Below are positions 43,138-53,514 of a stretch of 64,000 nucleotides of DNA, in pieces. The notes under the pieces are model-generated. The model had not been told where the DNA came from, ran no database searches, and saw only the letters and a list, made by a program, of their open reading frames with translations. This DNA comes from Falsibacillus pallidus. Lineage in GTDB: Bacteria; Bacillota; Bacilli; Bacillales; DSM-25281. Numbering within the stretch: position 1 is the first letter of the stretch; each line of letters opens with the position of its first letter. The translations under genes were made by a program, and so were the position numbers. The stretch covers positions 186,001 through 250,000 of the forward strand of contig NZ_QQAY01000003.1 in NCBI RefSeq assembly GCF_003350505.1, read 5' to 3'.

Positions 43138-43928
43138 GATTGATCTTCCTCCTCGTTTTTTTGTATATATTCCATCATCTCGTTCACCATGGCCTCCGTC
43201 GTGTACACGGATGGGCAAATTCTTGGGGTGACTCCGAAATTCTTCAGCTCTTTAGCTGTCACCGGCCCAATGCAAGCAGCCGTAAGATGTGGAAGCACGT
43301 GATCCAATCCTTCTAAACGAATGATTTCCATAAAGTTCCTGACAGTGGAAGGGCTGGTAAAAGTGACAACAGCTTTGCCGCAATTTTGCAGCCAGTCTTT
43401 CAGTTTCCCCCTGCTTTCATCAGGAAAAAACGTTTCATAGATAGTCCAGTCATCAAGCGTGAATCCTTCATTACGCAGTCCTTCCGGAATGATGCTCCTG
43501 GCAAGGTTCCCGTGGGGAAAAAGGATTTTCCCCCCCTTTACTGCAGATATGAATTCTTCAACAAAATCTTCTGCACTGAATTTATTTGGCACAAAATCCG
43601 GTTCAATTCCTTCTTTTTGGAGAATTTTCTTTGTCTTATCTCCAACTGCCGCCCATTTCATTGTAGCAGGGATAGGGACATTGTTCTTCTCTAACGCTTT
43701 GAAAAAGAAACGGACGGTGTTGGCACTCGTGAAGATGATCCAATCATAATCAGCCATCTTCTTCAAATAATTGTCTTGAGCACCTTCTGCAGGACGGAAC
43801 TCAATCATCGGAATATGGATAGCCTTTCCTCCGAGGCTAATAACCTTTTCACTCAGTTCCCTGCCTTGTTCTGCACTTCTAGTTATAAGAATATCCCATC
43901 CTTTTAAAGGATTCTGGGACAGGTTCAT
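43128..43928 (-). CDS. hemD: Uroporphyrinogen-III synthase
   Basis: Cyclises hydroxymethylbilane to uroporphyrinogen III with inversion of ring D. The family is poorly conserved, but the 266-residue length, [19 protein letters not shown] at the start, [29 protein letters not shown] and [15 protein letters not shown] are characteristic of its two-domain fold. The start overlaps hemC by 4 bases (ATGA), and the end overlaps hemB. Confidence 0.94.
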   Translation of the reverse strand: MNLSQNPLKGWDILITRSAEQGRELSEKVISLGGKAIHIPMIEFRPAEGAQDNYLKKMADYDWIIFTSANTVRFFFKALEKNNVPIPATMKWAAVGDKTKKILQKEGIEPDFVPNKFSAEDFVEEFISAVKGGKILFPHGNLARSIIPEGLRNEGFTLDDWTIYETFFPDESRGKLKDWLQNCGKAVVTFTSPSTVRNFMEIIRLEGLDHVLPHLTAACIGPVTAKELKNFGVTPRICPSVYTTEAMVNEMMEYIQKNEEEDQSWN

Positions 43929-44857
43929 TGCTCCAATTCTTCTTTCACTTGATCGATCAGTTTTTTTGCGCCTTTTTCACTGAGCAATGCAGCGGCTTTT
44001 TCACCGACTTCCACTGGATCTTTGCCCACAACGGTTTCTTTATAGATCGTTTTCCCATCAGGGGCAGCAACAAGTGCTGTCAATGTAATGCCATTCTCGT
44101 TATCGACCACAGCATGTCCTGCAATCGGAACCTGGCAGCCGCCTTCCATTTTGTCCAGGTACGTCCTTTCCGCAACGGAAGCCAATTTCACTTTTGAGTC
44201 CGTGAATTTTGCCAGTTCAGCCAATAATTCTTCGTCATCTTCCCTGCATTCGATTGCAAGAGATCCTTGCCCCACTGCCGGTAAACAAACTTCAGGCTCA
44301 AGGAATTCTGTGATGACATCAGCTGCCCACCCCATTCTTGATAGGCCAGCAGCAGCTAAAATAATGGCATCGTACTCTCCCGATTCAAGCTTTGCCAGAC
44401 GAGTGTCGATGTTGCCGCGTATCCATTTGATTTCAAGATCCGGTCTGACGGCAAGAATCTGAGCGCTGCGTCTCAGGCTGCTTGTCCCGACTACCGCGCC
44501 TGAAGGGAGATCCTTAAGCTTCATATGATTTTTGGAAATAAGGGCATCCCTATGGTCTTCCCTCACTGGGATGCATCCGATTGTCAGCCCTTCAGGAAGG
44601 ACCGCTGGCATGTCTTTCATACTATGTATGGCCATATCGATTTCTTTATTGAACAAAGCCTGCTCGATTTCTTTAACAAACAGTCCCTTGCCGCCGACCT
44701 TGGAAAGTGTGACATCCAAGATCCTGTCTCCTTTTGTCACAATTTCTTTCACTTCAAATTCAAAAGGCAGACCCAGCTGCTTCAATTGATTGATGACCCA
44801 GTTCGTTTGTGTCAACGCCAGTTTGCTCTTCCGTGAACCGACAATGATTTTTCTCAT
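43925..44857 (-). CDS. hemC: Hydroxymethylbilane synthase (porphobilinogen deaminase)
   Basis: Polymerises four porphobilinogen units into hydroxymethylbilane. The 310-residue protein begins [17 protein letters not shown] and has the arginine-rich active site ([30 protein letters not shown]) and the cofactor cysteine in [13 protein letters not shown] that holds the dipyrromethane. It lies 16 bases after hemX. Confidence 0.97.
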   Translation of the reverse strand: MRKIIVGSRKSKLALTQTNWVINQLKQLGLPFEFEVKEIVTKGDRILDVTLSKVGGKGLFVKEIEQALFNKEIDMAIHSMKDMPAVLPEGLTIGCIPVREDHRDALISKNHMKLKDLPSGAVVGTSSLRRSAQILAVRPDLEIKWIRGNIDTRLAKLESGEYDAIILAAAGLSRMGWAADVITEFLEPEVCLPAVGQGSLAIECREDDEELLAELAKFTDSKVKLASVAERTYLDKMEGGCQVPIAGHAVVDNENGITLTALVAAPDGKTIYKETVVGKDPVEVGEKAAALLSEKGAKKLIDQVKEELEQ

Positions 44858-44873
44858 GAATAAAGCCCCCTAA

Positions 44874-45707
44874 TTAAGAATTCCAAAAATGGAATGATGA
44901 TAATCGACTGATTAAAAAGAAGTTGATCAGCACAATCAAGAATGCCGCAATATTGAGGAGTGCCAAGGATTTCCCGTACATCTCCTTACGAATGCGCTGA
45001 TATAGGAAAACACTATAGATGATCAGCAGGACGAATGAACCGATGATCTTGGGATCATACAATTGAACACCTTCTATTTTAATGAATGCCCATTGCAGCC
45101 CTAGAATCAAACTCAGTAACAGCATCGGTACGCCGATCAAATTTAATACATAAGACATTTTTTCAAGCTTTGATAAATCGCTGAGCCGCCAAAGCCTCTG
45201 CCCCCACTTTTTTTCTTTCAGCAGCTTATATTGAATCATATAAAGCAGCGAAAATACGAAGGAGAGGGAAAAGGCCCCATATGAAAAAATGGCCATCGTG
45301 ATATGGATGAATAATAGTTCAGATACTAGCCTTTCTGCCATTGCATCCGATTGCATCTGAATTGGAGCAAATGTATGGATGGCCATGATGATGAAGCCAA
45401 GGATATTCGTAAAAAAGACGGTGAAATCCATTCTGAGCAGCCTGTTCATACCCAAGGAAAGGGTGATGAGGACCCAGGCATAGAAATACAGACCTTCAAA
45501 GATGGTCAGGACCGGGAATCGGCCTGTCCGAATCATATAAAGAAATAAAAAAATTGTTTGAAGGACCCAAACAATTGCAAGAATCCAGAAAGCGAAACGA
45601 TTCGCCTTCTGGTTTTGATGTAAATAATCTATGAAATAAAGCAGAATGCTGATGGCATATAAAACAATCATGACTTCATGCAGCCTTGTCATTACCTGTT
45701 CAAACAT
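44874..45707 (-). CDS. hemX: HemX, CcsA-like membrane protein of the hem operon
   Basis: Integral membrane protein with eight or so hydrophobic segments and a CcsA/ResC-type cytochrome c assembly fold (277 residues). In B. subtilis HemX lowers the amount of the HemA enzyme. Diagnostic features are its place directly after hemA (14-base gap) and conserved hydrophobic blocks such as FPVLTIFEGLYFYAW and LLFIHITMAIFSYGAFSL. Confidence 0.92.
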   Translation of the reverse strand: MFEQVMTRLHEVMIVLYAISILLYFIDYLHQNQKANRFAFWILAIVWVLQTIFLFLYMIRTGRFPVLTIFEGLYFYAWVLITLSLGMNRLLRMDFTVFFTNILGFIIMAIHTFAPIQMQSDAMAERLVSELLFIHITMAIFSYGAFSLSFVFSLLYMIQYKLLKEKKWGQRLWRLSDLSKLEKMSYVLNLIGVPMLLLSLILGLQWAFIKIEGVQLYDPKIIGSFVLLIIYSVFLYQRIRKEMYGKSLALLNIAAFLIVLINFFLISRLSSFHFWNS

Positions 45708-45721
45708 GTAAGATACCTCAC

Positions 45722-47068
45722 TTATGATTGGAAAGAAGGCTGTGTCTTCATATCAAAAGCGGCGCTGCGTTCATTAGACCCCGCCAGCTTATGCTTTTCA
45801 ACTTGCTCTTCAATATGGAATATCTTCATAAAGAGATCAAGTTTTTCTGAAGAATCCTTTTGTCCTGCAAGTTCTTTTGCCTGCAGAATCGGATCTTTCA
45901 ACAATTGATTGATGATGCTCTTAGTATGCTTGTTCAAAATCTTTCTTTCACGATCTGTTAGATCAGGCATTTTCCGTTCAATGCTTTCCATTGTATCCGC
46001 CTGGATGGCCAATGCTTTTTCCCGCAATGCTGAAATGACTGGTACGACGCCAAGCATGCGCAGCCAATCATTAAAAGCAACGATTTCCCCTTCAATCATC
46101 AGCATGATTGCATCTGCTGCTTTTCTTCGCTCTGCAAGATTAGCCTGAACGATATCTTCAAGATCGTCTATGTCATAAAGGAATGCTCCTTCAAGTTCAG
46201 AGATGGACGGATCCAAATCACGGGGCACCGCGATATCGACCATGAACAATGGACGCCCTTTGCGCAGGCGCTCCACTCCCGCCATCATTTCCTTGGAGAT
46301 CACATAATCGCTTGCACCGGTAGAACTGATAAGGATATCCGCTTCTACAAGTGCACATTGAAGCTCCTGAAGCGTTTTAGCTGCTCCATTGAAGCGCTCT
46401 GCCACTGCCTGAGCCTTTTCAAATGTCCGGTTGATGACTGTGACCTTTGTAGCACCGCTTCCTTGAAGATTCTGAATGGCAAGTTCCCCCATCTTACCGG
46501 CGCCGAGGATCAATACGTGTTTATCTATAAGAGAACCAAATATCTTCTTCGCCAATTCTACAGCAGCATAGCTGACAGAAACTGCGTTAGAGCCAATTTC
46601 TGTTTCAGAATGCCCTTTTTTCGCCAGTGTAACAGCCTGTTTGAATAGATGATTGAAAACAGTACCGGTCACTTGAGCTTCCTGAGCAAGCAAAAAGCTG
46701 CTGCGCACCTGTCCAAGGATCTGTGTTTCGCCCAGCACCATTGAATTCAAACCGCTCGCGACTTTAAATAAATGCTCTATAGCCCCTTCTTGTTCGTAAA
46801 TAAATAGGTGTGAAGTAAACTCCTCTTTATCTATTTGAAACCATTCAGAAAGAAATTCTTTAATATAATACCGTCCAGTATGAAGCTGATCCACCACTGC
46901 ATAGACTTCTGTCCTGTTGCATGTAGAAATGATCACATTTTCGAGAATGCTCTTTTTATTCTTCAGGGCATTCATCGCTTCTTCTAATTGTGCTTCATTA
47001 AAGGACAACCGTTCACGAATCTCAACAGGGGCAGTTTTATAATTTAATCCAACCACTATGATGTGCAT
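45722..47068 (-). CDS. hemA: Glutamyl-tRNA reductase
   Basis: First committed step of tetrapyrrole synthesis by the C5 route: reduces Glu-tRNA to glutamate-1-semialdehyde. The 448-residue protein has the catalytic Cys in [12 protein letters not shown], the block [16 protein letters not shown], an NADPH-binding Rossmann domain ([13 protein letters not shown]) and the dimerisation helix. TTGGGGGTG precedes the ATG. A TATAAT lies upstream on the minus strand near 47105, with a poor -35. Heads the hem operon. Confidence 0.96.
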   Translation of the reverse strand: MHIIVVGLNYKTAPVEIRERLSFNEAQLEEAMNALKNKKSILENVIISTCNRTEVYAVVDQLHTGRYYIKEFLSEWFQIDKEEFTSHLFIYEQEGAIEHLFKVASGLNSMVLGETQILGQVRSSFLLAQEAQVTGTVFNHLFKQAVTLAKKGHSETEIGSNAVSVSYAAVELAKKIFGSLIDKHVLILGAGKMGELAIQNLQGSGATKVTVINRTFEKAQAVAERFNGAAKTLQELQCALVEADILISSTGASDYVISKEMMAGVERLRKGRPLFMVDIAVPRDLDPSISELEGAFLYDIDDLEDIVQANLAERRKAADAIMLMIEGEIVAFNDWLRMLGVVPVISALREKALAIQADTMESIERKMPDLTDRERKILNKHTKSIINQLLKDPILQAKELAGQKDSSEKLDLFMKIFHIEEQVEKHKLAGSNERSAAFDMKTQPSFQS

Positions 47069-47327
47069 ACTGAAATGACACCCCCAAATAAAATCTCTAC
47101 TAAAATTATAACACGTCCTTTTTTCCTAAATCGAAAAAAATGTGAACAGAACATGAAACCTTCCATCCAACCTGTGTTATTATTTTATCCATAGTGCTCA
47201 AATGACAGATTCGTCAAAGAAGCACTTTTTAAAGCAGCAAAGTATCATATTTCGACAAATGTTTCCTTTTGTACAGTATCAAAAATCCACCAATTTTTCA
47301 AGTTTGCGACTCAAGGACGTGAAAATA

Positions 47328-47816
47328 ATGAAAAAAAATCAAAAAATCTTTCCGGGAATCATTCTGATTGGCTTTGGACTTTACTTCTATATGCAGCAGG
47401 CGGATATTGTCATTTTCAAAGAAGTTTATACTTGGCCCACTCTCCTGATCATTGTAGGGGTCGCTTTCCTTGGACAAGGGTATTGGGCCAATGAATACGA
47501 GGCCATCTTGCCTGGTGTCATATTAGTGGGCTTCGGCCTGCACTTTCATGTCGTTAATAAATTGGCCATTTGGCCTGATCATATCGGTACGTTCATTCTG
47601 ATCATCGCTCTCGGCTTTCTTCTTCGCTACCAAAAGACAGGGAACGGCTTATTCCAGGGACTGTTATTCCTGCTGCTGTCCATTCTTCTGCTTTTCTACG
47701 ATAAAGTCATTTCCTGGTTCGGGATTCTGGAGAATAAAGTCGACGTTGCCTGGAATCTGTGGCCAGTGCTTTTGATTATTATTGGCATTTACCTTATATT
47801 TATCAAAAGAAAGTAA
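47328..47816 (+). CDS. Small polytopic membrane protein (LiaF/DUF-type), unknown function
   Basis: A 162-residue protein starting at ATG 47328 (MKKNQKIFPGIILIGFG), with AAGGACGTG upstream; the frame extends 126 bases earlier but without a site. It has about six short hydrophobic segments built on a repeated pattern, PGIILIGFGLYFY, LLIIVGVAFLGQG, PGVILVGFGLHFH, VLLIIIGIYLIF, which resembles the N-terminal membrane repeats of LiaF/LiaI-type proteins. B. subtilis has a membrane protein gene, ysxD, at this spot between hemA and engB; orthology is likely by position only. Confidence 0.78.
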   Translation: MKKNQKIFPGIILIGFGLYFYMQQADIVIFKEVYTWPTLLIIVGVAFLGQGYWANEYEAILPGVILVGFGLHFHVVNKLAIWPDHIGTFILIIALGFLLRYQKTGNGLFQGLLFLLLSILLLFYDKVISWFGILENKVDVAWNLWPVLLIIIGIYLIFIKRK

Positions 47817-47850
47817 AAATCTCCATGCCGTCATAGGCATGGAGATTTTT
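47815..47850. terminator. Bidirectional terminator, membrane protein gene / ABC transporter
   Basis: AAAAATCTCCATGCC and GGCATGGAGATTTTT form a perfect 15-bp stem with a 6-base loop, serving both converging transcripts. Confidence 0.93.
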
Positions 47851-47852
47851 CT

Positions 47853-48590
47853 TTATAGTACAGATTCTATAAACTCTCTTGTCCGCTGTTCTTTTGGATT
47901 TGCAAACATTTCATCCGGATGGCCCACTTCGACGATTTTTCCGTCATGCATATAAACGACCCAATCCGCCACTTCCCTCGCAAATCCCATTTCATGAGTC
48001 ACGACGATCATGGTCATTCCTTCTTCAGCAAGCTCTTTCATCGTAGCAAGTACTTCTCCGACAAGCTCCGGATCAAGTGCAGACGTCGGTTCATCGAAAA
48101 GCATGATATCTGGCTTCATGGCAAGCGCCCTTGCAATGGCTACACGCTGCTTCTGGCCACCTGATAATTTGGAAGGGTAGACATTCTCCTTGTCAGCCAA
48201 TCCTACTTTTTTCAATAGGCTCCTTGCTTCCTCCAACGCCTGGCTCTTCGGTATTTTCCTCACATGGATCGGCGCTTCCATGATATTTTCGATGACGCTT
48301 TTGTGGGGAAATAAGTGAAAGTGCTGGAACACCATTCCTACTTTTTGACGGATCTTATTGATATCATGCGTTTCCTGTTCGACTTGTTCGCCTTCAAAGA
48401 TAATCTTTCCGTTATCCTTCACTTCCAAAAAATTGAGGCAGCGCAGCAAGGTGCTTTTTCCTGAACCACTTGCTCCAATTAAACAGACAACATCACTTTC
48501 TTTAACGGATATATCGATGCCCTTCAAGACATGTAAATCACCAAACGATTTATTTAGTTTTTCTACTTTAATCATTTCCTGTTCAGTCAT
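47853..48590 (-). CDS. Polar amino-acid ABC transporter ATP-binding protein
   Basis: Energises uptake of a polar amino acid. The 245-residue GlnQ-type ATPase has Walker [17 protein letters not shown]-loop [15 protein letters not shown], signature [16 protein letters not shown], Walker [15 protein letters not shown] and the switch histidine [11 protein letters not shown]. It follows the permease by 39 bases. Closest in style to GlnQ and ArtM-type subunits; the substrate cannot be fixed from sequence. Confidence 0.93.
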   Translation of the reverse strand: MTEQEMIKVEKLNKSFGDLHVLKGIDISVKESDVVCLIGASGSGKSTLLRCLNFLEVKDNGKIIFEGEQVEQETHDINKIRQKVGMVFQHFHLFPHKSVIENIMEAPIHVRKIPKSQALEEARSLLKKVGLADKENVYPSKLSGGQKQRVAIARALAMKPDIMLFDEPTSALDPELVGEVLATMKELAEEGMTMIVVTHEMGFAREVADWVVYMHDGKIVEVGHPDEMFANPKEQRTREFIESVL

Positions 48591-48629
48591 TTTTCCATTC
48601 CTCCATTCCTCTTGAAACCTTCATTCCGA

Positions 48630-49277
48630 TCAGTCTCCTACAGACATTTTTCGTTCTGCCACCTTGACGGCCATAGAAAATACAAATACAAGAACGAGAT
48701 AGTAGACTGCTACAATCAATAGATAGGTCATGTAGTCGAAATTATTGGAGCCCAACGTTGTCGCAACGCTGAATAATTCGTACATTCCAATGAAAGATGC
48801 CAGTGAAGAGTCCTTCAAGGCAATGATGAATTGGTTTCCGAGTGGAGGCAGCGCTCTTCGGAATGCCTGCGGCAATACAACTCTGCGCATGGTCAATCCT
48901 CTTGACATCCCTAATGAACGTCCGGCTTCCATTTGCCCCTTATCGATGGACTGGATGGCTCCGCGGAAAATTTCTGCAATATATGCCCCGTTATGAAAAG
49001 CAAGTCCGATCACAACAGACCAGAAGCTTGAAATATTCAATGAGGTAAGTCCGTAGTAAATAACAAAGATTTGTACAACAAGCGGAGTGCCGCGTACGAC
49101 GAAGATATAAAGATCCGCTAAAATTTCAAGCGGTTTGATTTTGGAGATTTTCAGAAATGCAAAAAACAATCCGATAAAAATAGCTATGAATACCGATATG
49201 ACGGTTAATTCAAACGTAAGCTTCATACCTCTTAAAAATATGTCGTAAGTGTCTGCAAAAGCATTTAAAAAGTGCAC
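48630..49277 (-). CDS. Polar amino-acid ABC transporter permease
   Basis: Membrane subunit of the three-gene transporter. The 215-residue protein has five membrane segments and the HisM/GlnP signature FVVRGTPLVVQIFVIYYGL and the EAA loop EAGRSLGMSRGLTMRRVVLP with its conserved Gly. The start is GTG at 49277, about eight bases after GGGAGGGG. Follows the binding-protein gene across a hairpin that may reduce its expression. Confidence 0.93.
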   Translation of the reverse strand: MHFLNAFADTYDIFLRGMKLTFELTVISVFIAIFIGLFFAFLKISKIKPLEILADLYIFVVRGTPLVVQIFVIYYGLTSLNISSFWSVVIGLAFHNGAYIAEIFRGAIQSIDKGQMEAGRSLGMSRGLTMRRVVLPQAFRRALPPLGNQFIIALKDSSLASFIGMYELFSVATTLGSNNFDYMTYLLIVAVYYLVLVFVFSMAVKVAERKMSVGD

Positions 49278-49301
49278 TTATTAATCCCCTCCCAATTACT
49301 A

Positions 49302-49338
49302 AATAAAAAGCGCGAATGCACCGCAAAGCACATTCGCC
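49302..49338 (-). terminator. Attenuating hairpin between binding-protein and permease genes
   Basis: On the minus strand GCGAATG and CATTCGC pair with a short loop extension, followed by GCTTTTTATTT. Placed just after the binding-protein gene, it should end part of the transcripts and so yield more binding protein than permease. Confidence 0.7.
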
Positions 49339-49353
49339 CTTCATAAACTGTGT

Positions 49354-50136
49354 TTACTTTTTGTCCGGGTTCTCAGTGATGTCTTCGCCAAAGTATTTTT
49401 CGCTGATTTTCTTTAATGTTCCGTCTTTACGCAGTTTTTCGAGTGCTTCATTTATTTTTTTCAACAATTTATCGTTGTCTTTTGCAACGGCAATTGCCTG
49501 TTCGCTGCGCTCAATGAGCTGCTGGTCTTTAACTTTCAGCCCTGCTCCCATCGCTTCTTTTCCTGTAAGGAAATCAGTGATGACGGCATCATTCTTTCCT
49601 TTGCTCAATGCTTCCAATGCAACCACGTCACTATCATATTGGCTGATATGATCAGTCACTTTCTTTGCGATGTCGGCATAGGTTGAACCTTTGGAAACAG
49701 CAACTTTTTTCCCTTTAAGATCATCCAATGTTTTTATGGAACTGTCAGGACGTGTGAAGATTTGAGGACCTGAGTAGTAGTATGGAGTAGAAAAATCGAC
49801 ACTCTTCAGTCTTTTATCTGTAATCGTATGACTGGCCACCGCCGCATCAAAGCGCCCGGATTTAACACCTTCTACGATTCCTGCAAATTTGAACTTTTTC
49901 TGGACCGGCTCCAAGCCAAGTTCTTTGGCCACTGCTTCTGCTACATCAATATCAAACCCAGACATTGTTCCGTCTGCCTCGGTTACACTAAACGGTTTGA
50001 ATTCTCCTGATGTAGCATAAACAAATTTCCCTTTTTCCACCAGCTTCGTACCATCGCTGGTCGTTGCCTTCCCTCCACAGGCAGAGATGAAGACCATTGC
50101 CAATACAATTATGAAACTCGTTATCCATTTTTTCAC
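49354..50136 (-). CDS. Extracellular amino-acid-binding lipoprotein
   Basis: Substrate-binding subunit of the ABC transporter. The 260-residue precursor has a lipoprotein signal (MKKWITSFIIVLAMVFISAC, lipobox ISAC|G) and the family 3 solute-binding fold: GKFVYATSGEFKPFSV, SGFDIDVAEAVAKELG, FAGIVEGVKSGRFDAAV and LKKISEKYFGEDI. The residues predict a polar amino acid or cystine-type ligand, not assignable further. First gene of the operon, with its own promoter. Confidence 0.94.
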   Translation of the reverse strand: MKKWITSFIIVLAMVFISACGGKATTSDGTKLVEKGKFVYATSGEFKPFSVTEADGTMSGFDIDVAEAVAKELGLEPVQKKFKFAGIVEGVKSGRFDAAVASHTITDKRLKSVDFSTPYYYSGPQIFTRPDSSIKTLDDLKGKKVAVSKGSTYADIAKKVTDHISQYDSDVVALEALSKGKNDAVITDFLTGKEAMGAGLKVKDQQLIERSEQAIAVAKDNDKLLKKINEALEKLRKDGTLKKISEKYFGEDITENPDKK

Positions 50137-50181
50137 TTTTTCAGATTCCCCCTGATTTCTATTTTTTTAGTACTCATTACA

Positions 50182-50210
50182 ATGGTACCAGTCAGATTGA
50201 ATTTTCTCAA
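50182..50210 (-). promoter_or_regulatory. Sigma-A promoter of the amino-acid transporter operon
   Basis: On the minus strand TTGAGA (50205-50210) is followed after 17 bases by TACCAT (50182-50187), about 45 bases before the start codon. No riboswitch or T-box is visible in the short leader. The 50211-50340 stretch shows nothing else I can name. Confidence 0.6.
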
Positions 50211-50348
50211 AATTCATTTAACTGGTCTCACCTTCCTATTCCCTTATTTTTTGAAATGTAAACCTCTCAACTCCCAGATTCTTTAAAATCCCTTCCCATC
50301 CTCCGAGATCCTTCCAATCTCTTTCAGACACCAGGTATTTTTACCCAT

Positions 50349-50384
50349 GAAAAAAGAAGATGCCCAATAGTTTGAGCATCTTCG
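50349..50384 (-). terminator. Terminator after engB
   Basis: On the minus strand GAAGATGC and GCATCTTC form a perfect 8-bp stem with a 12-base loop, followed by TTTTTTC. Confidence 0.85.
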
Positions 50385-50390
50385 CTTTCA

Positions 50391-50972
50391 TTACATGAAT
50401 TTTTTTATTGCGCTCCAGGCTTCATCTTTTCCCAATCCGGTTTCAGAAGAGAAAAGGACCACTTGATCACGCGGGTCAAGATCTAGTGTTTCCTTGACGA
50501 TTTTCAAATGTTTGTCCCATTTTCCTTTTGGAATTTTATCTGCTTTGGTCGCAATCACGATACAGGGGATTTCATAATGTTTTAGGAAATTATACATCAT
50601 GACATCGTCCTTTGACGGCGGATGGCGAAGGTCCACAATCATAACAACCGCATCGAGCTGCTCCCTTGTGGTGATATATGTTTCAATCATTTTCCCCCAT
50701 GCTTCCCGCTCTGTTTTCGAAACTTTCGCGAAGCCGTAGCCGGGAACATCGACAAAGAAAAGCTGTTCTTCGATTTTGTAGAAGTTCAAGGTCTGTGTTT
50801 TGCCGGGCTTGGAAGAAATCCTCGCCATGCTTTTTCTGCCGATCATCTTATTGATGAAAGAGGATTTCCCTACATTCGATCTTCCTGCGAGGGCAAATTC
50901 GGGAATGGTTTCTTCCGGATACTGCTCTGGCCTTACTGCACTGATTACTAGCTCTACTTGATTTACTTTCAT
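50391..50972 (-). CDS. engB: Ribosome biogenesis GTPase EngB (YsxC)
   Basis: Essential GTPase acting late in 50S assembly. The 193-residue protein has the G motifs [12 protein letters not shown], the switch region [23 protein letters not shown] and [10 protein letters not shown]. Its start codon overlaps the lonA stop (ATGA), so the two are translationally coupled, as in B. subtilis. Confidence 0.97.
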   Translation of the reverse strand: MKVNQVELVISAVRPEQYPEETIPEFALAGRSNVGKSSFINKMIGRKSMARISSKPGKTQTLNFYKIEEQLFFVDVPGYGFAKVSKTEREAWGKMIETYITTREQLDAVVMIVDLRHPPSKDDVMMYNFLKHYEIPCIVIATKADKIPKGKWDKHLKIVKETLDLDPRDQVVLFSSETGLGKDEAWSAIKKFM

Positions 50973-53293
50973 GATGAGGCTCCTTCTAACGCGTTTTTTA
51001 ATACCTCATCAATATGAGAAACCAATATGAATTTCAACTCATTTCTAACTGATTCAGGTATATCGTCAATATCTTTTTCGTTGTCTTTCGGAAGGATGAT
51101 CGTTGTCAATCCCGCTCTATGCGCACTTAACGTCTTTTCCTTCAAACCGCCAATAGGCAGCACTCTTCCACGCAAAGTGATTTCCCCGGTCATGCCCACT
51201 TCTTTCCGGATCGGCTTATTGGTCAATGCTGAAATGAGGGCAGTGGTGATGGTGATGCCGGCTGATGGACCATCTTTTGGAACGGCTCCTTCAGGCACAT
51301 GGATATGGATATCATATTTCTCATGAAAATCTGCTTCCAGATTCAATTCTTTCGCCTTGGATCTAACCACACTGTAGGCAGTCTGTGCAGATTCCTTCAT
51401 GACATCCCCGAGCTTGCCGGTAAGGACAAGTTTTCCTTTTCCAGGAGATAGAGAAACTTCAATTTGGAGTGTATCTCCGCCCACTGTCGTATAAGCAAGT
51501 CCGGTAGCCACGCCAATCTGATTTTCTTCTTCAGCAAGCCCATGTTTGAAGATCGGTTTGCCAAGAAAATCAGCCAGTTTGGATTTAGTGATGACCACGC
51601 GCTTTTTATCACCGGAAACGATGATCTTAGCCGTTTTGCGGCAGATGGAAGCGAGCTGTCTTTCCAGGCTCCTTACGCCTGCTTCTCTTGTATAGTAGCG
51701 GACGATGCCTTCAAGTGCATCTTCTTTCATCTGAAGCTGGCTCTTCGCAAGGCCATGTTCCTTCAGCTGTTTAGGAAGCAGGTGGTCTTTAGCGATATGG
51801 ACCTTTTCCTGTTCAGTATAGCCTGCAATCGTGATGATTTCCATCCTGTCCCGCAGCGGTCCTGGAATTGTCGCCAGATTGTTGGCAGTAGCTATGAACA
51901 TCACTTTTGATAAATCAAACGTCTCTTCAATGTAGTGGTCGCTGAAATTATAGTTTTGTTCAGGGTCCAGGACTTCAAGCATGGCTGAAGATGGGTCCCC
52001 CCTGAAATCATTGGACATCTTATCGATTTCATCGAGAAGGAAGACAGGATTGTTTGTCCCTGCCTTTTTGATGCCCTGGATGATCCGTCCAGGCATGGCT
52101 CCTACATACGTACGGCGGTGGCCCCTGATTTCCGATTCATCTCTGACTCCCCCAAGGGAAACCCGGACGAACTTCCTTTGCATGGAATCCGCTATGGAGC
52201 GGGCAAGGCTGGTTTTCCCCACTCCTGGAGGTCCTGCAAGACAAAGAATCGGTCCTTTCAAAGATTTCGTCAGCTGCTGAACAGCCAAATACTCTAGTAC
52301 TCGCTCTTTTACCTTATCCAGACCATAATGATCCCGTTCGAGGATTTTCTCTGCCTTATGGATATTTAGGTCGTCCTTCGTTTCTTTTGACCAAGGCAGG
52401 GAAATTAGCCAGTCGAGATAGTTCCGGATTACTGCGCTTTCCGCAGAACTTGTTGGGACTTTCTCATAGCGGTCCAGTTCTTTGAGGGCCGTATTCTGGG
52501 CAGATTCAGGCATGCCAGCTGCTTCGATTTTCTCTGTCAGCTCAGCTATTTCACCGGTTTTTCCTTCTTTATCTCCCAATTCCTTCTGGATTGCTTTCAT
52601 TTGTTCACGCAAATAGTATTCTTTTTGCGTGCGTTCCATCGATTTCTTAACACGCTGCCCTATCTTCTTCTCAAGATTGAGCACTTCTTTTTCATTTAGG
52701 ATGATCTCAACCACTCGATTCAATCTTTCCTTCACATCGAGTGTTTCAAGGATCTCCTGCTTATCTTTTAATTTCATTGGAAGATGGGAAGCCACAATAT
52801 CAGCCAACCTGCCCGGCTCTTCGATATCCGCAACAGTAGAGTAAGTTTCAGCAGAAATTTTCTTGGAAATCTTTATGTATTGTTCAAAGTATTCAAGCAT
52901 CGTCCTCATCAATGCTTGAAGTTCTGCATCAGCTGACTCATCATCTTCATAGATATTTAATTCAACAGAGTAAAAATCATCCTCATGATGGAATTTTGTG
53001 ATTTCTCCCCTGTTTAGTCCTTCCACTAAAACCCGGATTGTCCCGTTTGGAAGCTTCAGCATTTGCTTCACTTTTGTCAAAGTCCCCATTTGATACAGGT
53101 CATCTTCTTCAGGGTTATCTATAGAAACTTCTTTTTGAGTTGTTAGAAAAATAAGATGGTCGTCCATCATTGCCTGTTCCAACGCCTGTACAGATCGTTC
53201 ACGGCCTACATCCAAATGCAGGACCATTGTCGGATAAACAAGCAAACCTCTTAACGGAAGGAGGGGAACGATGTTTTCATTTTTCTTGGCCAT
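50969..53293 (-). CDS. lon: ATP-dependent protease La (LonA)
   Basis: Hexameric AAA+ protease degrading damaged and regulatory proteins. The 774-residue protein has the N-terminal substrate domain ([19 protein letters not shown]), a coiled coil, the ATPase core with [15 protein letters not shown] and [10 protein letters not shown], and the protease domain with catalytic Ser in [11 protein letters not shown] and Lys in [14 protein letters not shown]. Translationally coupled to engB. AGGAGGTGCG precedes ATG. Confidence 0.98.
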   Translation of the reverse strand: MAKKNENIVPLLPLRGLLVYPTMVLHLDVGRERSVQALEQAMMDDHLIFLTTQKEVSIDNPEEDDLYQMGTLTKVKQMLKLPNGTIRVLVEGLNRGEITKFHHEDDFYSVELNIYEDDESADAELQALMRTMLEYFEQYIKISKKISAETYSTVADIEEPGRLADIVASHLPMKLKDKQEILETLDVKERLNRVVEIILNEKEVLNLEKKIGQRVKKSMERTQKEYYLREQMKAIQKELGDKEGKTGEIAELTEKIEAAGMPESAQNTALKELDRYEKVPTSSAESAVIRNYLDWLISLPWSKETKDDLNIHKAEKILERDHYGLDKVKERVLEYLAVQQLTKSLKGPILCLAGPPGVGKTSLARSIADSMQRKFVRVSLGGVRDESEIRGHRRTYVGAMPGRIIQGIKKAGTNNPVFLLDEIDKMSNDFRGDPSSAMLEVLDPEQNYNFSDHYIEETFDLSKVMFIATANNLATIPGPLRDRMEIITIAGYTEQEKVHIAKDHLLPKQLKEHGLAKSQLQMKEDALEGIVRYYTREAGVRSLERQLASICRKTAKIIVSGDKKRVVITKSKLADFLGKPIFKHGLAEEENQIGVATGLAYTTVGGDTLQIEVSLSPGKGKLVLTGKLGDVMKESAQTAYSVVRSKAKELNLEADFHEKYDIHIHVPEGAVPKDGPSAGITITTALISALTNKPIRKEVGMTGEITLRGRVLPIGGLKEKTLSAHRAGLTTIILPKDNEKDIDDIPESVRNELKFILVSHIDEVLKNALEGASS

Positions 53294-53431
53294 TCAGCGC
53301 ACCTCCTAAATGCAATTCCTTTCACACAAAGGCCTAGACAATAAGTCTTTGTACAATTCTAACTCATTTGCCAAAGGGTGTCCATTCTAGAGCTTAATGG
53401 AATAAAAAAGAAATCATACCTCTTTTACATT

Positions 53432-53510
53432 AAAAAAACCCGGCTCTCCTTTTAACATATCAAGCAACTTCAGAAAAGTACTCCATGATATATTTCGAGG
53501 AGAGAACCAG
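53432..53510 (-). terminator. Terminator after lonB
   Basis: On the minus strand GGTTCTC(TCC) and GGAGAGCC form the outer stem, with an inner ATATATCA/TGATAT helix, followed by GGGTTTTTTT. The loop is large, but the T run and stem position fit a terminator. Confidence 0.6.
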
Positions 53511-53514
53511 GCGT

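Noticed and set aside
47095-47125. PerR-box-like sequence upstream of hemA
   Set aside because: Only one half (TTATAAT) fits; the second half does not match the palindrome, and TTATAAT is simply the -10 region.
51464-51910. Plus-strand 148-codon open frame within lonA
   Set aside because: Shadow of the highly conserved lonA coding frame, with no initiation signal of its own.
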